Shown: positions 14,142 through 21,765 of the stretch, in pieces
Layout of the letters: each line of letters starts with the position of its first letter
Position numbering within the stretch: the first letter of the stretch is position 1
Assembly: GCA_028284565.1 (NCBI GenBank)
Contig: JANQRM010000588.1
Span: 1-26,617, forward strand
Direction of reading: 5' to 3'
Length of the DNA stretch: 26,617 nucleotides
DNA from: Anaerolineae bacterium
GTDB taxonomy: Bacteria; Chloroflexota; Anaerolineae; Aggregatilineales; Phototrophicaceae
The notes under the pieces: generated by a model
What the model was told of the DNA's origin: nothing
The model's input: the letters and a program-made list of their open reading frames with translations, nothing else
Database searches by the model: none
Made by a program: the position numbers and the translations under genes

Positions 14142-15227
14142 ATGACAAAGCAATTGCTTTTAGGAACACGCAAAGGACTGGTGATTTTAGAACAACAAGG
14201 CAAGGATTGGCGCATTTGTCGGGAGGCTTTTGCTGGCATTCCGGTGTCCTATGCGATGGTGGATTCACGCACGGGGACACTCTGGACAGCACTTGATCAT
14301 GGGCATTGGGGCGGGAAGTTGCATCGCTCGACAGATTTAGGCGAAAATTTCGACGAAATCCCCGCGCCGAAATATCCCGAAGGCACACTACGGAGTGATG
14401 GTGAACCCGCCGCGACAAGTTATACATGGATTGTGCAACCCGGTGGCGACGACCAACCGAATCGCCTCTATGTCGGGACAGAACCCGGTGCTTTGTTCCA
14501 GAGTGATGATGGTGGTGAGACCTTTGAAATGGTCGAGGGTTTATGGAATCATCCCTCGCGCGAGAAGCACTGGTTCGGAGGTGGACGTGACCATCCTGGG
14601 TGTTGCTCAATCGTTGTTGACCCACGCGATAGTAATCATATTTACGCGGGTATTAGTGTCGGTGGAGTCTACGAATCGACGGATGGCGGCGTGACATGGG
14701 AAGGGCGTAACAAGGGACTCATTGCGGATTATCTGCCGAATCCTCATGCCGAATATGGACATGACCCCCATTTCATGATTGCTAGTCCGTCCAACCCCGA
14801 TGTGCTGTGGCAACAGAATCATTGTGGCATCTTCCGTAGCACAAATGGCGGACAAGAGTGGGAGCATCTCTCGCAGAAAGATGTGCCTGCTTATTTTGGC
14901 TTTGCGATTGCACCTGATGATCAGGATGAGGATGTGGCATGGGTTGCACCCGCGATTTCAGCAGAATATCGCATTCCAGTCGATAACTCGCTTTGCATCT
15001 CACGCACGGAAGATGGTGGGAAATCATGGACCGCATTGAGGGAGGGTCTGCCGCAAGAGCATTGCTATGACATCGTGTTCCGTCATGCGCTGGATGTGAC
15101 AGGGGATACGCTCGCCTTCGGCACGACAGCCGGCAACGTCTATGTCTCACATAATCGCGGGGATAGTTGGGATTGTATTGCGTCGAACTTGGCAACGGTG
15201 TATTCGGTACGTTTTGTGAAGGATTAA
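14142..15227 (+). CDS. BNR/Asp-box beta-propeller protein (glycosyl-hydrolase/sialidase-like repeat, likely non-sialidase)
   Basis: This encodes 361 residues, starting three bases after the MoaD-like stop. At least six Asp-box motifs (S/T-x-D/N-x-G-x-x-W/F) occur: STDLGENF (63-70), SDDGGETF (121-128), STDGGVTW (179-186), STNGGQEW (233-240), TEDGGKSW (289-296) and SHNRGDSW (336-343). Their spacing of about 50 residues is that of a six- or seven-bladed propeller. There is no signal peptide or membrane anchor, so the protein is cytoplasmic, which is unusual for sialidase-like enzymes. The arginine triad and the FRIP motif of true sialidases are not seen. A conserved HWFGGGRDHPGCCSI stretch (143-157) with His, Asp and two Cys may be a functional site. 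Operon position suggests it acts with the ubiquitin-fold protein (inference). Confidence 0.85.
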   Translation: MTKQLLLGTRKGLVILEQQGKDWRICREAFAGIPVSYAMVDSRTGTLWTALDHGHWGGKLHRSTDLGENFDEIPAPKYPEGTLRSDGEPAATSYTWIVQPGGDDQPNRLYVGTEPGALFQSDDGGETFEMVEGLWNHPSREKHWFGGGRDHPGCCSIVVDPRDSNHIYAGISVGGVYESTDGGVTWEGRNKGLIADYLPNPHAEYGHDPHFMIASPSNPDVLWQQNHCGIFRSTNGGQEWEHLSQKDVPAYFGFAIAPDDQDEDVAWVAPAISAEYRIPVDNSLCISRTEDGGKSWTALREGLPQEHCYDIVFRHALDVTGDTLAFGTTAGNVYVSHNRGDSWDCIASNLATVYSVRFVKD

Positions 15228-15249
15228 TGCGAAACATTGGAGTAATTCA

Positions 15250-15277
15250 GTAAGGGCATACAGCTGTACGCCCTTAC
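15250..15277. repeat. 28-bp near-perfect palindrome, GTAAGGGC…GCCCTTAC
   Basis: The two 14-base halves pair at 13 positions with one A-C mismatch and no loop in the duplex. The ends match those of the 28-bp hairpin at 20966-20993. It lies 22 bp after the propeller gene and may act as a transcript end or belong to a dispersed repeat family. Confidence 0.75.
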
Positions 15278-15496
15278 AAAGCACCTTGTAAAATCTAAGA
15301 CTTACCCAATTCCAACCTTAACCGTTGCCATGACGGGAACGCTCTTGCCAACTGTGGAAAACATATCTTGTCCACGCGACGGTAAAATTGGAGACAAATC
15401 AATCACAAACGTGATTCAAACAATTGGGCGATAGGTCGTCGGATATGTTAGACTCTGGCTCTTAATCGAACTGATGCTACATAGAAAGCCTTCACG

Positions 15497-16495
15497 ATGA
15501 CCTATACCCCCAACTCCCAACGCTATGATTCCATGTCCTATCGTCGTACCGGACACAGTGGCTTGTTGCTCCCGGCGATTTCGCTGGGCATCTGGTACAA
15601 CTTCGGCGGAATCGACCCCATTGAAAACTCCCGTGCGATGATCCACACGGCTTTTGATTTAGGAATCACACATATCGACATCGCCAATAATTATGGTCCC
15701 CCACCCGGCTCTGCAGAGGAAACCTTCGGGCGCATCTTCCGTGAAGATTTGTCACGTTATCGGGATGAACTCGTCATTTCCAATAAAGCTGGGTATCGCA
15801 TGTGGGAGGGTCCCTATGGCGAATGGGGGTCACGCAAGTATCTCATCGCCAGTTGTGACCAGAGCTTGAAGCGCACAGGTCTCGAATACTTTGACATTTT
15901 CTATAGCCATCGTCCCGACCCCGACACGCCACTCGAAGAAACAATGGGCGCGTTGGATTTCATCGTGCGCAGTGGACGTGCGCTCTATGCAGGTATTTCC
16001 ACTTATAGCCCCGAACAAACCCGTGAAGCCAGCCGTATCTTGAGGGAGCTTGGCACACCCTGTTTGATTCATCAGCCACGCTACAATATGTTTGACCGTT
16101 GGATTGAAGATGCCTTGCTGGATACGCTGGCAGATGAGGGCATCGGCTGTATCGCCTTTTCGCCATTGTGTCAGGGCATCTTGACGAACAAGTACATCAA
16201 TGACACACCGGATGATTCCCGTGCCACGAAGCTTGCTGGGGACTTTCATTGGGGCGATGAAGTCACGCAACAACGTATTGCCAAAGTCCGCCAATTGAAC
16301 GAGATTGCCCAAGCGCGGGGACAAAATATGGCACAGCTGGCGGTGTCATGGGTGCTACGCCATGAGGGGATGACCTCAGCTTTAGTGGGTGCGAGTCGTC
16401 CTGAGCAAATCACAGACATTGTGAAGTCGTTGGATAATCTGGACTTTAGTGATGAGGAATTCCAAGCCATCGAAACCATCTTGAATGCAGACTAA
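15497..16495 (+). CDS. Aldo/keto reductase, YghZ (L-glyceraldehyde 3-phosphate reductase) type
   Basis: This encodes 332 residues, a single TIM-barrel NADPH-dependent aldo/keto reductase. YghZ-type enzymes reduce glyceraldehyde-3-phosphate and methylglyoxal and so detoxify reactive carbonyls in the cytoplasm. The catalytic tetrad is present: D61, Y66, K97 and H138. The stretches ITHIDIANNYGPPPGSAEE and FYSHRPDPDTPLEETMGAL are characteristic of the YghZ branch, as is GPYGEWGSRKYL (105-116). The cofactor-binding end ALVGASRPEQI (about 305-315) is intact. The ATG at 15497 has only a weak AAAG upstream. A second Met at residue 13, just before YRRTGHSG, where most relatives begin, could be the true start. 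The Tag glycosylase gene follows after 13 bp, probably in one transcript. Confidence 0.93.
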   Translation: MTYTPNSQRYDSMSYRRTGHSGLLLPAISLGIWYNFGGIDPIENSRAMIHTAFDLGITHIDIANNYGPPPGSAEETFGRIFREDLSRYRDELVISNKAGYRMWEGPYGEWGSRKYLIASCDQSLKRTGLEYFDIFYSHRPDPDTPLEETMGALDFIVRSGRALYAGISTYSPEQTREASRILRELGTPCLIHQPRYNMFDRWIEDALLDTLADEGIGCIAFSPLCQGILTNKYINDTPDDSRATKLAGDFHWGDEVTQQRIAKVRQLNEIAQARGQNMAQLAVSWVLRHEGMTSALVGASRPEQITDIVKSLDNLDFSDEEFQAIETILNAD

Positions 16496-16508
16496 TGCGG
16501 AGCTATGA

Positions 16509-17069
16509 ATGACCGTCCAACGCTGTGAATGGTGCAGTGACGACCCCATTTACCAAGCCTATCATGATGAGGTGTGGGGTAAGCCGGTGCATGATGACCG
16601 CCAACTCTTCGAGATGCTATCGCTTGAAGGCGCACAAGCGGGTCTCAGTTGGATAACCATCCTCAAGCGACAAGAGGCTTATCAAGAATTGTTTGATAAT
16701 TTTGTTCCAGAAATTGTCGCCAACTATGATGAATCAAAAATCGCGTCCTTGCTTGAGAACAAGCGGATTATTCGAAATAAGCTCAAAATCAATAGCGTGG
16801 TTACGAATGCCCAAGTCTTCCTCAAGGTGCAAGTGGAATTTGGCACGTTTGATGACTATATTTGGGGCTTTGTGGGCGGCGAACCGAAAATCAATTGCTT
16901 TCAGACGATTGCCGAGATACCTGCGAAAACGACGGAATCCGAAGCGATGAGTAAAGACCTGAAAAAGCGTGGGTTCAAATTTGTCGGCGCGACGATTTGT
17001 TATGCCTTTATGCAAGCCTGTGGCATGGTGAATGACCATACGAAACAGTGTTATAAGTTTCCGTGTTAA
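16509..17069 (+). CDS. tag: DNA-3-methyladenine glycosylase I
   Basis: This encodes 186 residues, the usual length for Tag, which removes 3-methyladenine from DNA in base excision repair. The structural zinc site is complete: C6 and H19 near the N-terminus, and H177 and C181 in NDHTKQC near the C-terminus. The opening RCEWCSDDPIYQAYHDEVWGKP is a textbook Tag N-terminus. E40 in LEGAQAGLSW corresponds to the Glu that contacts the excised base, and the Trp and Tyr pocket residues are kept. The helix-hairpin-helix region falls around 80-110. It sits 13 bp behind the aldo/keto reductase gene. AlkC, encoded 2.6 kb upstream, has an overlapping substrate range, so this locus is enriched in alkylation repair. 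Confidence 0.96.
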   Translation: MTVQRCEWCSDDPIYQAYHDEVWGKPVHDDRQLFEMLSLEGAQAGLSWITILKRQEAYQELFDNFVPEIVANYDESKIASLLENKRIIRNKLKINSVVTNAQVFLKVQVEFGTFDDYIWGFVGGEPKINCFQTIAEIPAKTTESEAMSKDLKKRGFKFVGATICYAFMQACGMVNDHTKQCYKFPC

Positions 17070-17186
17070 GGGGCGGTTGTTGGTTGTTAGTTTTGGTTGA
17101 AATATCAGCTCGTCTGAAAGTGTATCAAGAATGGCTTTGAAAGTCTTGTTGAAAAAATCCTGCCTGAAAGTCAATAAGCTATTATC

Positions 17187-18068
17187 TTAAATATCTAGGT
17201 CTTTATACAATATTCCAACGGAAGATTTCGCTAGATATGGTTTGTAAGGAAAAGCATTGAGCAGGTCTGTCGGTGTACGAGCCTCTTCTACAAGTGGGAT
17301 AAATTCTTGGTAAGTTCTCACTCTCGAATCACCTTTACGATCAACAAATTGACCCCAAAGTGAATCACCCATAAATGATATATTTCCCACACTGCCGGGA
17401 AATTTATCGATATATTCTAAAGGAACCAGTCTCGACATACCTTCGGTGTACTCTTTAGGAAAGGTATCTCGGTATTGAGGTACGATATAAAGCCAAGATC
17501 GTCCCATGACTTCCTCAGCATCAGGATGAGCCACGCGAATATGTTGAAACATTCGATGTAGATCAGCACGCCTTTGATTTAGAAAATCTGGATGCAAGCC
17601 ACTCTTTTCACCTCGTTGAGTGCTAATGAAGTGAATCTTTATAGTATTCTTTCCATGATTAAACTTGTGCTTGGGATAGTAATCAAAGCTAAAAAACCCA
17701 AAGTGTTTCCCATCATTTTCAGGATAGCGAGATGGGGTATATTGTGCGTGATCTTGGATTATATATGTATCAAAAATTATCCTTGAAGTCGTTTCTGGAG
17801 AGACACTATTCTTAAGTCGATCAATTATTGAAACCCACCTATGATCTAAGAGTTGACCTTTTTTAAACACGGCACCTGTAACTCTTCTATATACGGCTGT
17901 GTTCAAAATCAAAGCATCCATCAATGATGTTCCAGTCAATTCGGACCATTTGTAAGCAAACCATACTTGAGCTTTGAAATATTCATAAGGACGCTCAAGA
18001 TTTCGAGTTCTTATCTCTGTAATTCTTTTTTTATCAACTCGATTATTATATTCAGACATCATCTTCAT
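17187..18068 (-). CDS. Unknown protein, AT-rich orphan
   Basis: This encodes 293 residues. The protein is soluble, with no signal peptide or membrane helix, is basic, and is rich in Tyr, Phe, Arg and Lys. No motif I know is visible. A central stretch, HRMFQHIRVAHPDAEEVMGRSWLYIVPQYRDTFP (about 171-204), and the following EYIDKFPG…FMGDSLWGQFVDRKG look like a conserved folded core. The gene is clearly more AT-rich than its plus-strand neighbours and stands alone on the minus strand between spacers, which is compatible with horizontal acquisition. The start is uncertain: ATGs at 18068, 18062 and 18059 are all in frame and no good Shine-Dalgarno decides between them. The long uninterrupted frame supports a real gene. 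Confidence 0.7.
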   Translation of the reverse strand: MKMMSEYNNRVDKKRITEIRTRNLERPYEYFKAQVWFAYKWSELTGTSLMDALILNTAVYRRVTGAVFKKGQLLDHRWVSIIDRLKNSVSPETTSRIIFDTYIIQDHAQYTPSRYPENDGKHFGFFSFDYYPKHKFNHGKNTIKIHFISTQRGEKSGLHPDFLNQRRADLHRMFQHIRVAHPDAEEVMGRSWLYIVPQYRDTFPKEYTEGMSRLVPLEYIDKFPGSVGNISFMGDSLWGQFVDRKGDSRVRTYQEFIPLVEEARTPTDLLNAFPYKPYLAKSSVGILYKDLDI

Positions 18069-18265
18069 CCGAAATTACAAATAAAGCCTTTGTGAATGTA
18101 GGCTACTATAGTATCACTTAGTCTTATTTGTAGGAAACCTGATGCTCATAGCAACAGAGCGCAACTCCAAAATCTGTGCAGTTATCAAAGATAATTTCTT
18201 TCGTGTTTTCGTTAGACTCATTGTTTTGGTGATATCTATAATTTTGATCAGTTGGGATTTTAGTT

Positions 18266-18736
18266 ATGTCCAAAAATTGTCCGCAGTGTGGCGCGCCTGA
18301 TGTGGGTGGATTAGATGGTTGCGGGGCTTTGTATGAGCAATTTACCTATCAGGCGATGGAGCATGTCAGCCTCGCTTCAATGCTTAATCTGGCATTTGAT
18401 GCCTATTGTATGCAACACGTCGAAAAATATGGCATCTCTGCCAAATCCTATTGCGCGCATTTGACACGACTCTGCATTGGAGTAGAACATGCAGGCAAGC
18501 ACGACCTCTATGCCAAATTGCAACGCTGGTATCATGCGGGTGTGACGAAGCCCGATATTTTAACGGAGCGTGGGTCAATCTGGATAAGCGATGTGATGGC
18601 AATAGACGACATCCTCCCCAAAAGCGAGAAAATCCGTGAATGGGCGCAGAATGTGTGGGATGCTTATGCCAGCCAGCAGGACATCGCTCGTCAGTGGATA
18701 CGGGAGGCTCTCAACAGCAAAGGGAAACGCCGTTGA
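18266..18736 (+). CDS. DUF5946-like protein with N-terminal zinc-ribbon motif
   Basis: This encodes 156 residues. It opens with NCPQCGAP (C5, C8), and GGLDGCGALYEQF (C19) follows. The core is FDAYCMQHVEKYGISAKSYCAHLTRLCIGVEHAG (about 44-77). This Cys-x2-Cys start, the 'L.vdaYclQHp' helix and 'SaKs.a.HLt.lC...Eh' are the pattern of the DUF5946 family, small proteins of unknown function widespread in Chloroflexota, Actinobacteria and Deltaproteobacteria. The conserved Cys and His residues suggest a metal site. A TATAAT box at 18237-18242 lies 24 bp before the ATG, but no good -35 accompanies it. There is no partner gene in tight linkage, and the next gene starts 85 bp downstream. Confidence 0.75.
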   Translation: MSKNCPQCGAPDVGGLDGCGALYEQFTYQAMEHVSLASMLNLAFDAYCMQHVEKYGISAKSYCAHLTRLCIGVEHAGKHDLYAKLQRWYHAGVTKPDILTERGSIWISDVMAIDDILPKSEKIREWAQNVWDAYASQQDIARQWIREALNSKGKRR

Positions 18737-18821
18737 AAGTTATATATCTTGTGCAAATTAACTTACATTCGATGTTGTTTACCTGCTCACACTCAGAATA
18801 AATGCTCTCGAAAGGACCAAA

Positions 18822-19076
18822 ATGGTAACGCGACACGACCTCGAAACTTTAGGGGAAGAAATTCTGACGCTGATTGAAGACAAAGGTATTCAGCCGGAGA
18901 TGTTTTCTATTGGAATTCGTATTTCTCGTGAGGAATATGAACGTATCAAGGGTGGTTTGTCAGGTACTAAAGTTGACTTGGGTAATACTTTCGCGCTTTC
19001 TAATCCTAAACGGGCAATACAACTTAACTTTCCATTTTTGAAGGTCAAACCTACCAATAGCGATAATTCTCCTTAA
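18822..19076 (+). CDS. Small unknown protein
   Basis: This encodes 84 residues with a clear AAAGGA seven bases before the ATG. The N-terminal half is a predicted helix with acidic character (HDLETLGEEILTLIEDKGIQPEMFSIGIRISREEYERIKGG, about 5-45). The second half is a short polar region with FALSNPKRAIQLNFPFLKV. No cysteine cluster, membrane helix or signal peptide is seen, and I recognise no family. The 'ISREEYERIKGG' turn is reminiscent of small DNA- or protein-binding helices, but that is not enough for a call. It lies between the DUF5946-like gene and the convergent glycosyltransferase gene. Confidence 0.55.
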   Translation: MVTRHDLETLGEEILTLIEDKGIQPEMFSIGIRISREEYERIKGGLSGTKVDLGNTFALSNPKRAIQLNFPFLKVKPTNSDNSP

Positions 19077-19135
19077 AGACAATTCTGCTACGAATTTAGT
19101 CGACAATTTGCAAGATATTGTTTTCTTTTTATATC

Positions 19136-20914
19136 TTATTCTGCTTCATCGACAAACCAGACAGTGTTGCCTGTGGCGCGCATCTCGATAATCTGTCGGT
19201 CAGGGAAGGAGGCTTCGAGTTGTTGACGCACTCCGTCTCCACCATAGTCCCATGCGCCGACAATGGGACTGTCGAAATAGGGGCTGGTGGCGACCATGAG
19301 CGTACCGAGTGACCGCCAGCGTACGGCATCATCTCCAGATGAGGGACCTGTGACAATCACTAAAACATCGGAGTCACCATCGCGTCGTTCTTCTACCCCA
19401 TCGAGGATGTGCTGTCCGATGAAGTTGAAGCGATACAAAGCCGAGATACGGGGCGTACTGTAAGCGTAGAGACTCCAGATGAGCAGGACGGACAATCCAA
19501 CATAAATCAACCAACGATTAAGGCGTTGTGCAAGCCAAACAATCGGAATGGCACTGAGAATGGTGAAGGAGGTCAGTGCCTCGAAATAATAGCGGGTGCT
19601 GTAGCGTTGTGAGCCAATCCAATAGGTCAACTGGACAATCACCAGACTCAAGACAAGGGAGAGCAGGAGCCATGTCCAGCGCGCTTGTTTCCACGCAGGG
19701 CGACTCATCAGCAGGAGGGGTGAGAGGACAATCGTAAATGCCAAGCCAACCCATGCCCATGAGAAGGGAATACTCTGTTGTAAATTATCGGGTAAGTTTA
19801 CGGACAAGATACACCAACCGACTGCAAGGATTGTCCATGTGATGAGGACGGGTAATCGTCTGGATTTGCTTTTATAAATGTCGCCTTGTCGAGATAATAC
19901 GCCGATGATGACACCCAAGGGCAAGAGGATGAAGCTAACTCCGACAATCTTGAAATAATCGCTTTTGGTGAGGAGATGTTCTTCGACTTCGGGTGTGATT
20001 GTCCCTATCGACCAGCCGAGTGCATCGTTGACTGTCCATGACAAATCGAAACGGGCATGACGAATCCCACGCTCAATGGTGTGTCCGTTGCGTCCACAGC
20101 ATTCGCCAAAGCCGATAGAATCGTATGTCCAGACAAGGGTGTAGAGGTTCTTTCCTGCGTCGCCTGACGTGGCATAGTTATAGATGGGTATCGCAGAAGT
20201 AATCAAGATGGTGACGACAGAGAGGGCGAGAAGTGGTTTGAGAACCGATGTGAATTGCAAAGCATTATTTCTGAGAGTACGTATCAATCGCCAGCCACTC
20301 CATGCAATGAAGGGCAAAGCTATACCAATGGCGGTTAAGGGGCGGGCAATCACGACCATGCCGAGTGCGAATCCGGCGACGACACCCCACTGTAGCGCGC
20401 GGGTGCGTTCAATCCGCCAATAGGCAACAATGAAAAGTGTCGTGAAGAAGAGAGCCATGGTATGCCCCATGAGGGAGGCATTGAGCAGGAGTGCGGCAGG
20501 AGAAAATGCCGTTAAGGCTGAAGCGACCACACCAACCTCTCGATTGAAGAGGGCTGTCCCCAAACGATAGTCGAGGGCGACGGTCAAGCTGGCGAAGAAG
20601 GCATTGACCACCCATGCTTGTCCTAGTGCGACCCCACTGGCTAACCATGCCGACCAACCGGGCGTGTATTTGCTGAAGCGATTGCCGTTGAAATCAACCA
20701 CAAAAGGTTGCCAGAAAGAACGACGGGGTTGGGGCGTTTCTAGGACGAGATTGCCCCGTGCAAAGACCTTCGCTTGATAGAGATAGGCGACTTCATCTTC
20801 GAGATGGGGCAGGCGTTCAAAGACTCGTTCACTGACGAGCGCACTCATGACGAAGCTAAAGAAAATCAGTCCGATGGCGATGAATTGGGGACGTGAGGCA
20901 GGATGTTTGGGCAT
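19136..20914 (-). CDS. GT-C fold membrane glycosyltransferase (family 39/ArnT-like)
   Basis: This encodes 592 residues with about a dozen hydrophobic segments and a C-terminal soluble part (about 490-592). The first extracytoplasmic loop carries HLEDEVAYLYQAKVFARGNL, with D40-E41 as the acidic pair that GT39/GT83-type polyprenyl-phosphate-sugar transferases use for catalysis. It is followed by the usual FSKYTPGW stretch (about 80-87) before the next helix. Such enzymes transfer a sugar from a lipid carrier to lipid, protein or glycan on the outer face of the membrane. Acceptor and sugar are not predictable. The tail includes DSDVLVIVTGPSSGDDAVRWRSLG and may be a soluble cap. The gene stands alone, so no cluster for surface glycan synthesis surrounds it in this window. 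Confidence 0.82.
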   Translation of the reverse strand: MPKHPASRPQFIAIGLIFFSFVMSALVSERVFERLPHLEDEVAYLYQAKVFARGNLVLETPQPRRSFWQPFVVDFNGNRFSKYTPGWSAWLASGVALGQAWVVNAFFASLTVALDYRLGTALFNREVGVVASALTAFSPAALLLNASLMGHTMALFFTTLFIVAYWRIERTRALQWGVVAGFALGMVVIARPLTAIGIALPFIAWSGWRLIRTLRNNALQFTSVLKPLLALSVVTILITSAIPIYNYATSGDAGKNLYTLVWTYDSIGFGECCGRNGHTIERGIRHARFDLSWTVNDALGWSIGTITPEVEEHLLTKSDYFKIVGVSFILLPLGVIIGVLSRQGDIYKSKSRRLPVLITWTILAVGWCILSVNLPDNLQQSIPFSWAWVGLAFTIVLSPLLLMSRPAWKQARWTWLLLSLVLSLVIVQLTYWIGSQRYSTRYYFEALTSFTILSAIPIVWLAQRLNRWLIYVGLSVLLIWSLYAYSTPRISALYRFNFIGQHILDGVEERRDGDSDVLVIVTGPSSGDDAVRWRSLGTLMVATSPYFDSPIVGAWDYGGDGVRQQLEASFPDRQIIEMRATGNTVWFVDEAE

Positions 20915-20965
20915 GGGGGTATTATATCAGTTTTTCGTTGTCGGTTAGTAAAAACGGGTTTAGGT

Positions 20966-20993
20966 GTAGGGGCGGATCGCGAACCGCCCTTAC
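20966..20993. repeat. 28-bp hairpin repeat, GTAGGGGCGG…CCGCCCTTAC
   Basis: The arms GTAGGGGCGG and CCGCCCTTAC pair around a short centre (ATCGCGAA), with one G-U pair and no mismatch in the arms. Same length and ends as the palindrome at 15250-15277. It lies in the spacer between the divergent glycosyltransferase and response-regulator genes. Confidence 0.7.
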
Positions 20994-21078
20994 AAGAGGC
21001 TATCTATTGCTTGATTCTTCATCGTATCTTCAAAAGTTGCTGATAGACTAAGGGGTAGGGCTTGAAAAGGATGCTGTG

Positions 21079-21765
21079 ATGCAGAAACCTCATATTTTGC
21101 TGGTGGAAGATGATCCCAAAACGGCGTATCTCGTCCGTGTGTATTTAGAGAGTGATATCTATCGGGTGACGGTAGCGACAGATGGCGAGATGGCATTGCA
21201 GTTGGCGCATCAGCATGAGCCTGACTTGATTGTGCTGGATTTGATGCTCCCTAAGTTGGACGGACGTGAGGTGTGTCGGCGGTTGCGAGAAGCGGATAAC
21301 GATGTGCCGATAATTATGCTGACGTCGCGTTCAACGGAAGCGGATATTCTGCATGGTTTGGGCAATGGTGCAGATGATTACATCACGAAGCCCTTTAGTC
21401 CCAAAGAAGTGGTTGCGCGAGTGAAAGCGGTTCTGAAACGCACTCAGAAACCGAGCGATACTCAACATTTGCAATTTGACCAATTGCGGATTGATTTGGT
21501 GCGTCATGAGGTGTGTGTGGATGACGTGCCGTTGCGTCTGACTCCGAAGGAATTTGATTTGCTGGTGCTGATGGCGAAGTCACCGGGGCGGGCATTTAGC
21601 CGAAATGAATTGGTGGAGAAAGCCTTTGGGCATGATTATGATGGCATGGAGCGCACAGTGGATGCCCATATCATGAATCTGAGAAAGAAGATCGAACCCG
21701 ACCCGGCTGACCCGATTTATGTCGAGACGGTCTATGGCATCGGTTATCGGTTTATGGAGCGATGA
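21079..21765 (+). CDS. OmpR/PhoB-family response regulator
   Basis: This encodes 228 residues from the ATG at 21079, eight bases after AAAAGG. A GTG three bases upstream is less well placed. The receiver domain (about 5-120) has the acidic pair E10-D11/D12, the phosphoacceptor D54 in IVLDLMLP, T82 in IIMLTSR and K104 in YITKPFSP. The C-terminal winged helix (about 133-226) shows LRLTPKEFDLLVLMAKSPGRAFSRNELVEKAFG and the typical VDAHIMNLRKKIEPDPADPIYVETVYGIGYRF end. On phosphorylation it should bind DNA as a dimer and control transcription. It overlaps the kinase gene by four bases (ATGA), so the two are co-translated. A plausible target is the uvrA-like gene downstream (inference). Confidence 0.96.
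   Translation: MQKPHILLVEDDPKTAYLVRVYLESDIYRVTVATDGEMALQLAHQHEPDLIVLDLMLPKLDGREVCRRLREADNDVPIIMLTSRSTEADILHGLGNGADDYITKPFSPKEVVARVKAVLKRTQKPSDTQHLQFDQLRIDLVRHEVCVDDVPLRLTPKEFDLLVLMAKSPGRAFSRNELVEKAFGHDYDGMERTVDAHIMNLRKKIEPDPADPIYVETVYGIGYRFMER

Noticed and set aside
14142..15227. True sialidase
   Set aside because: Only the Asp-box repeats are shared. The FRIP motif, the arginine triad and a signal peptide are not seen.
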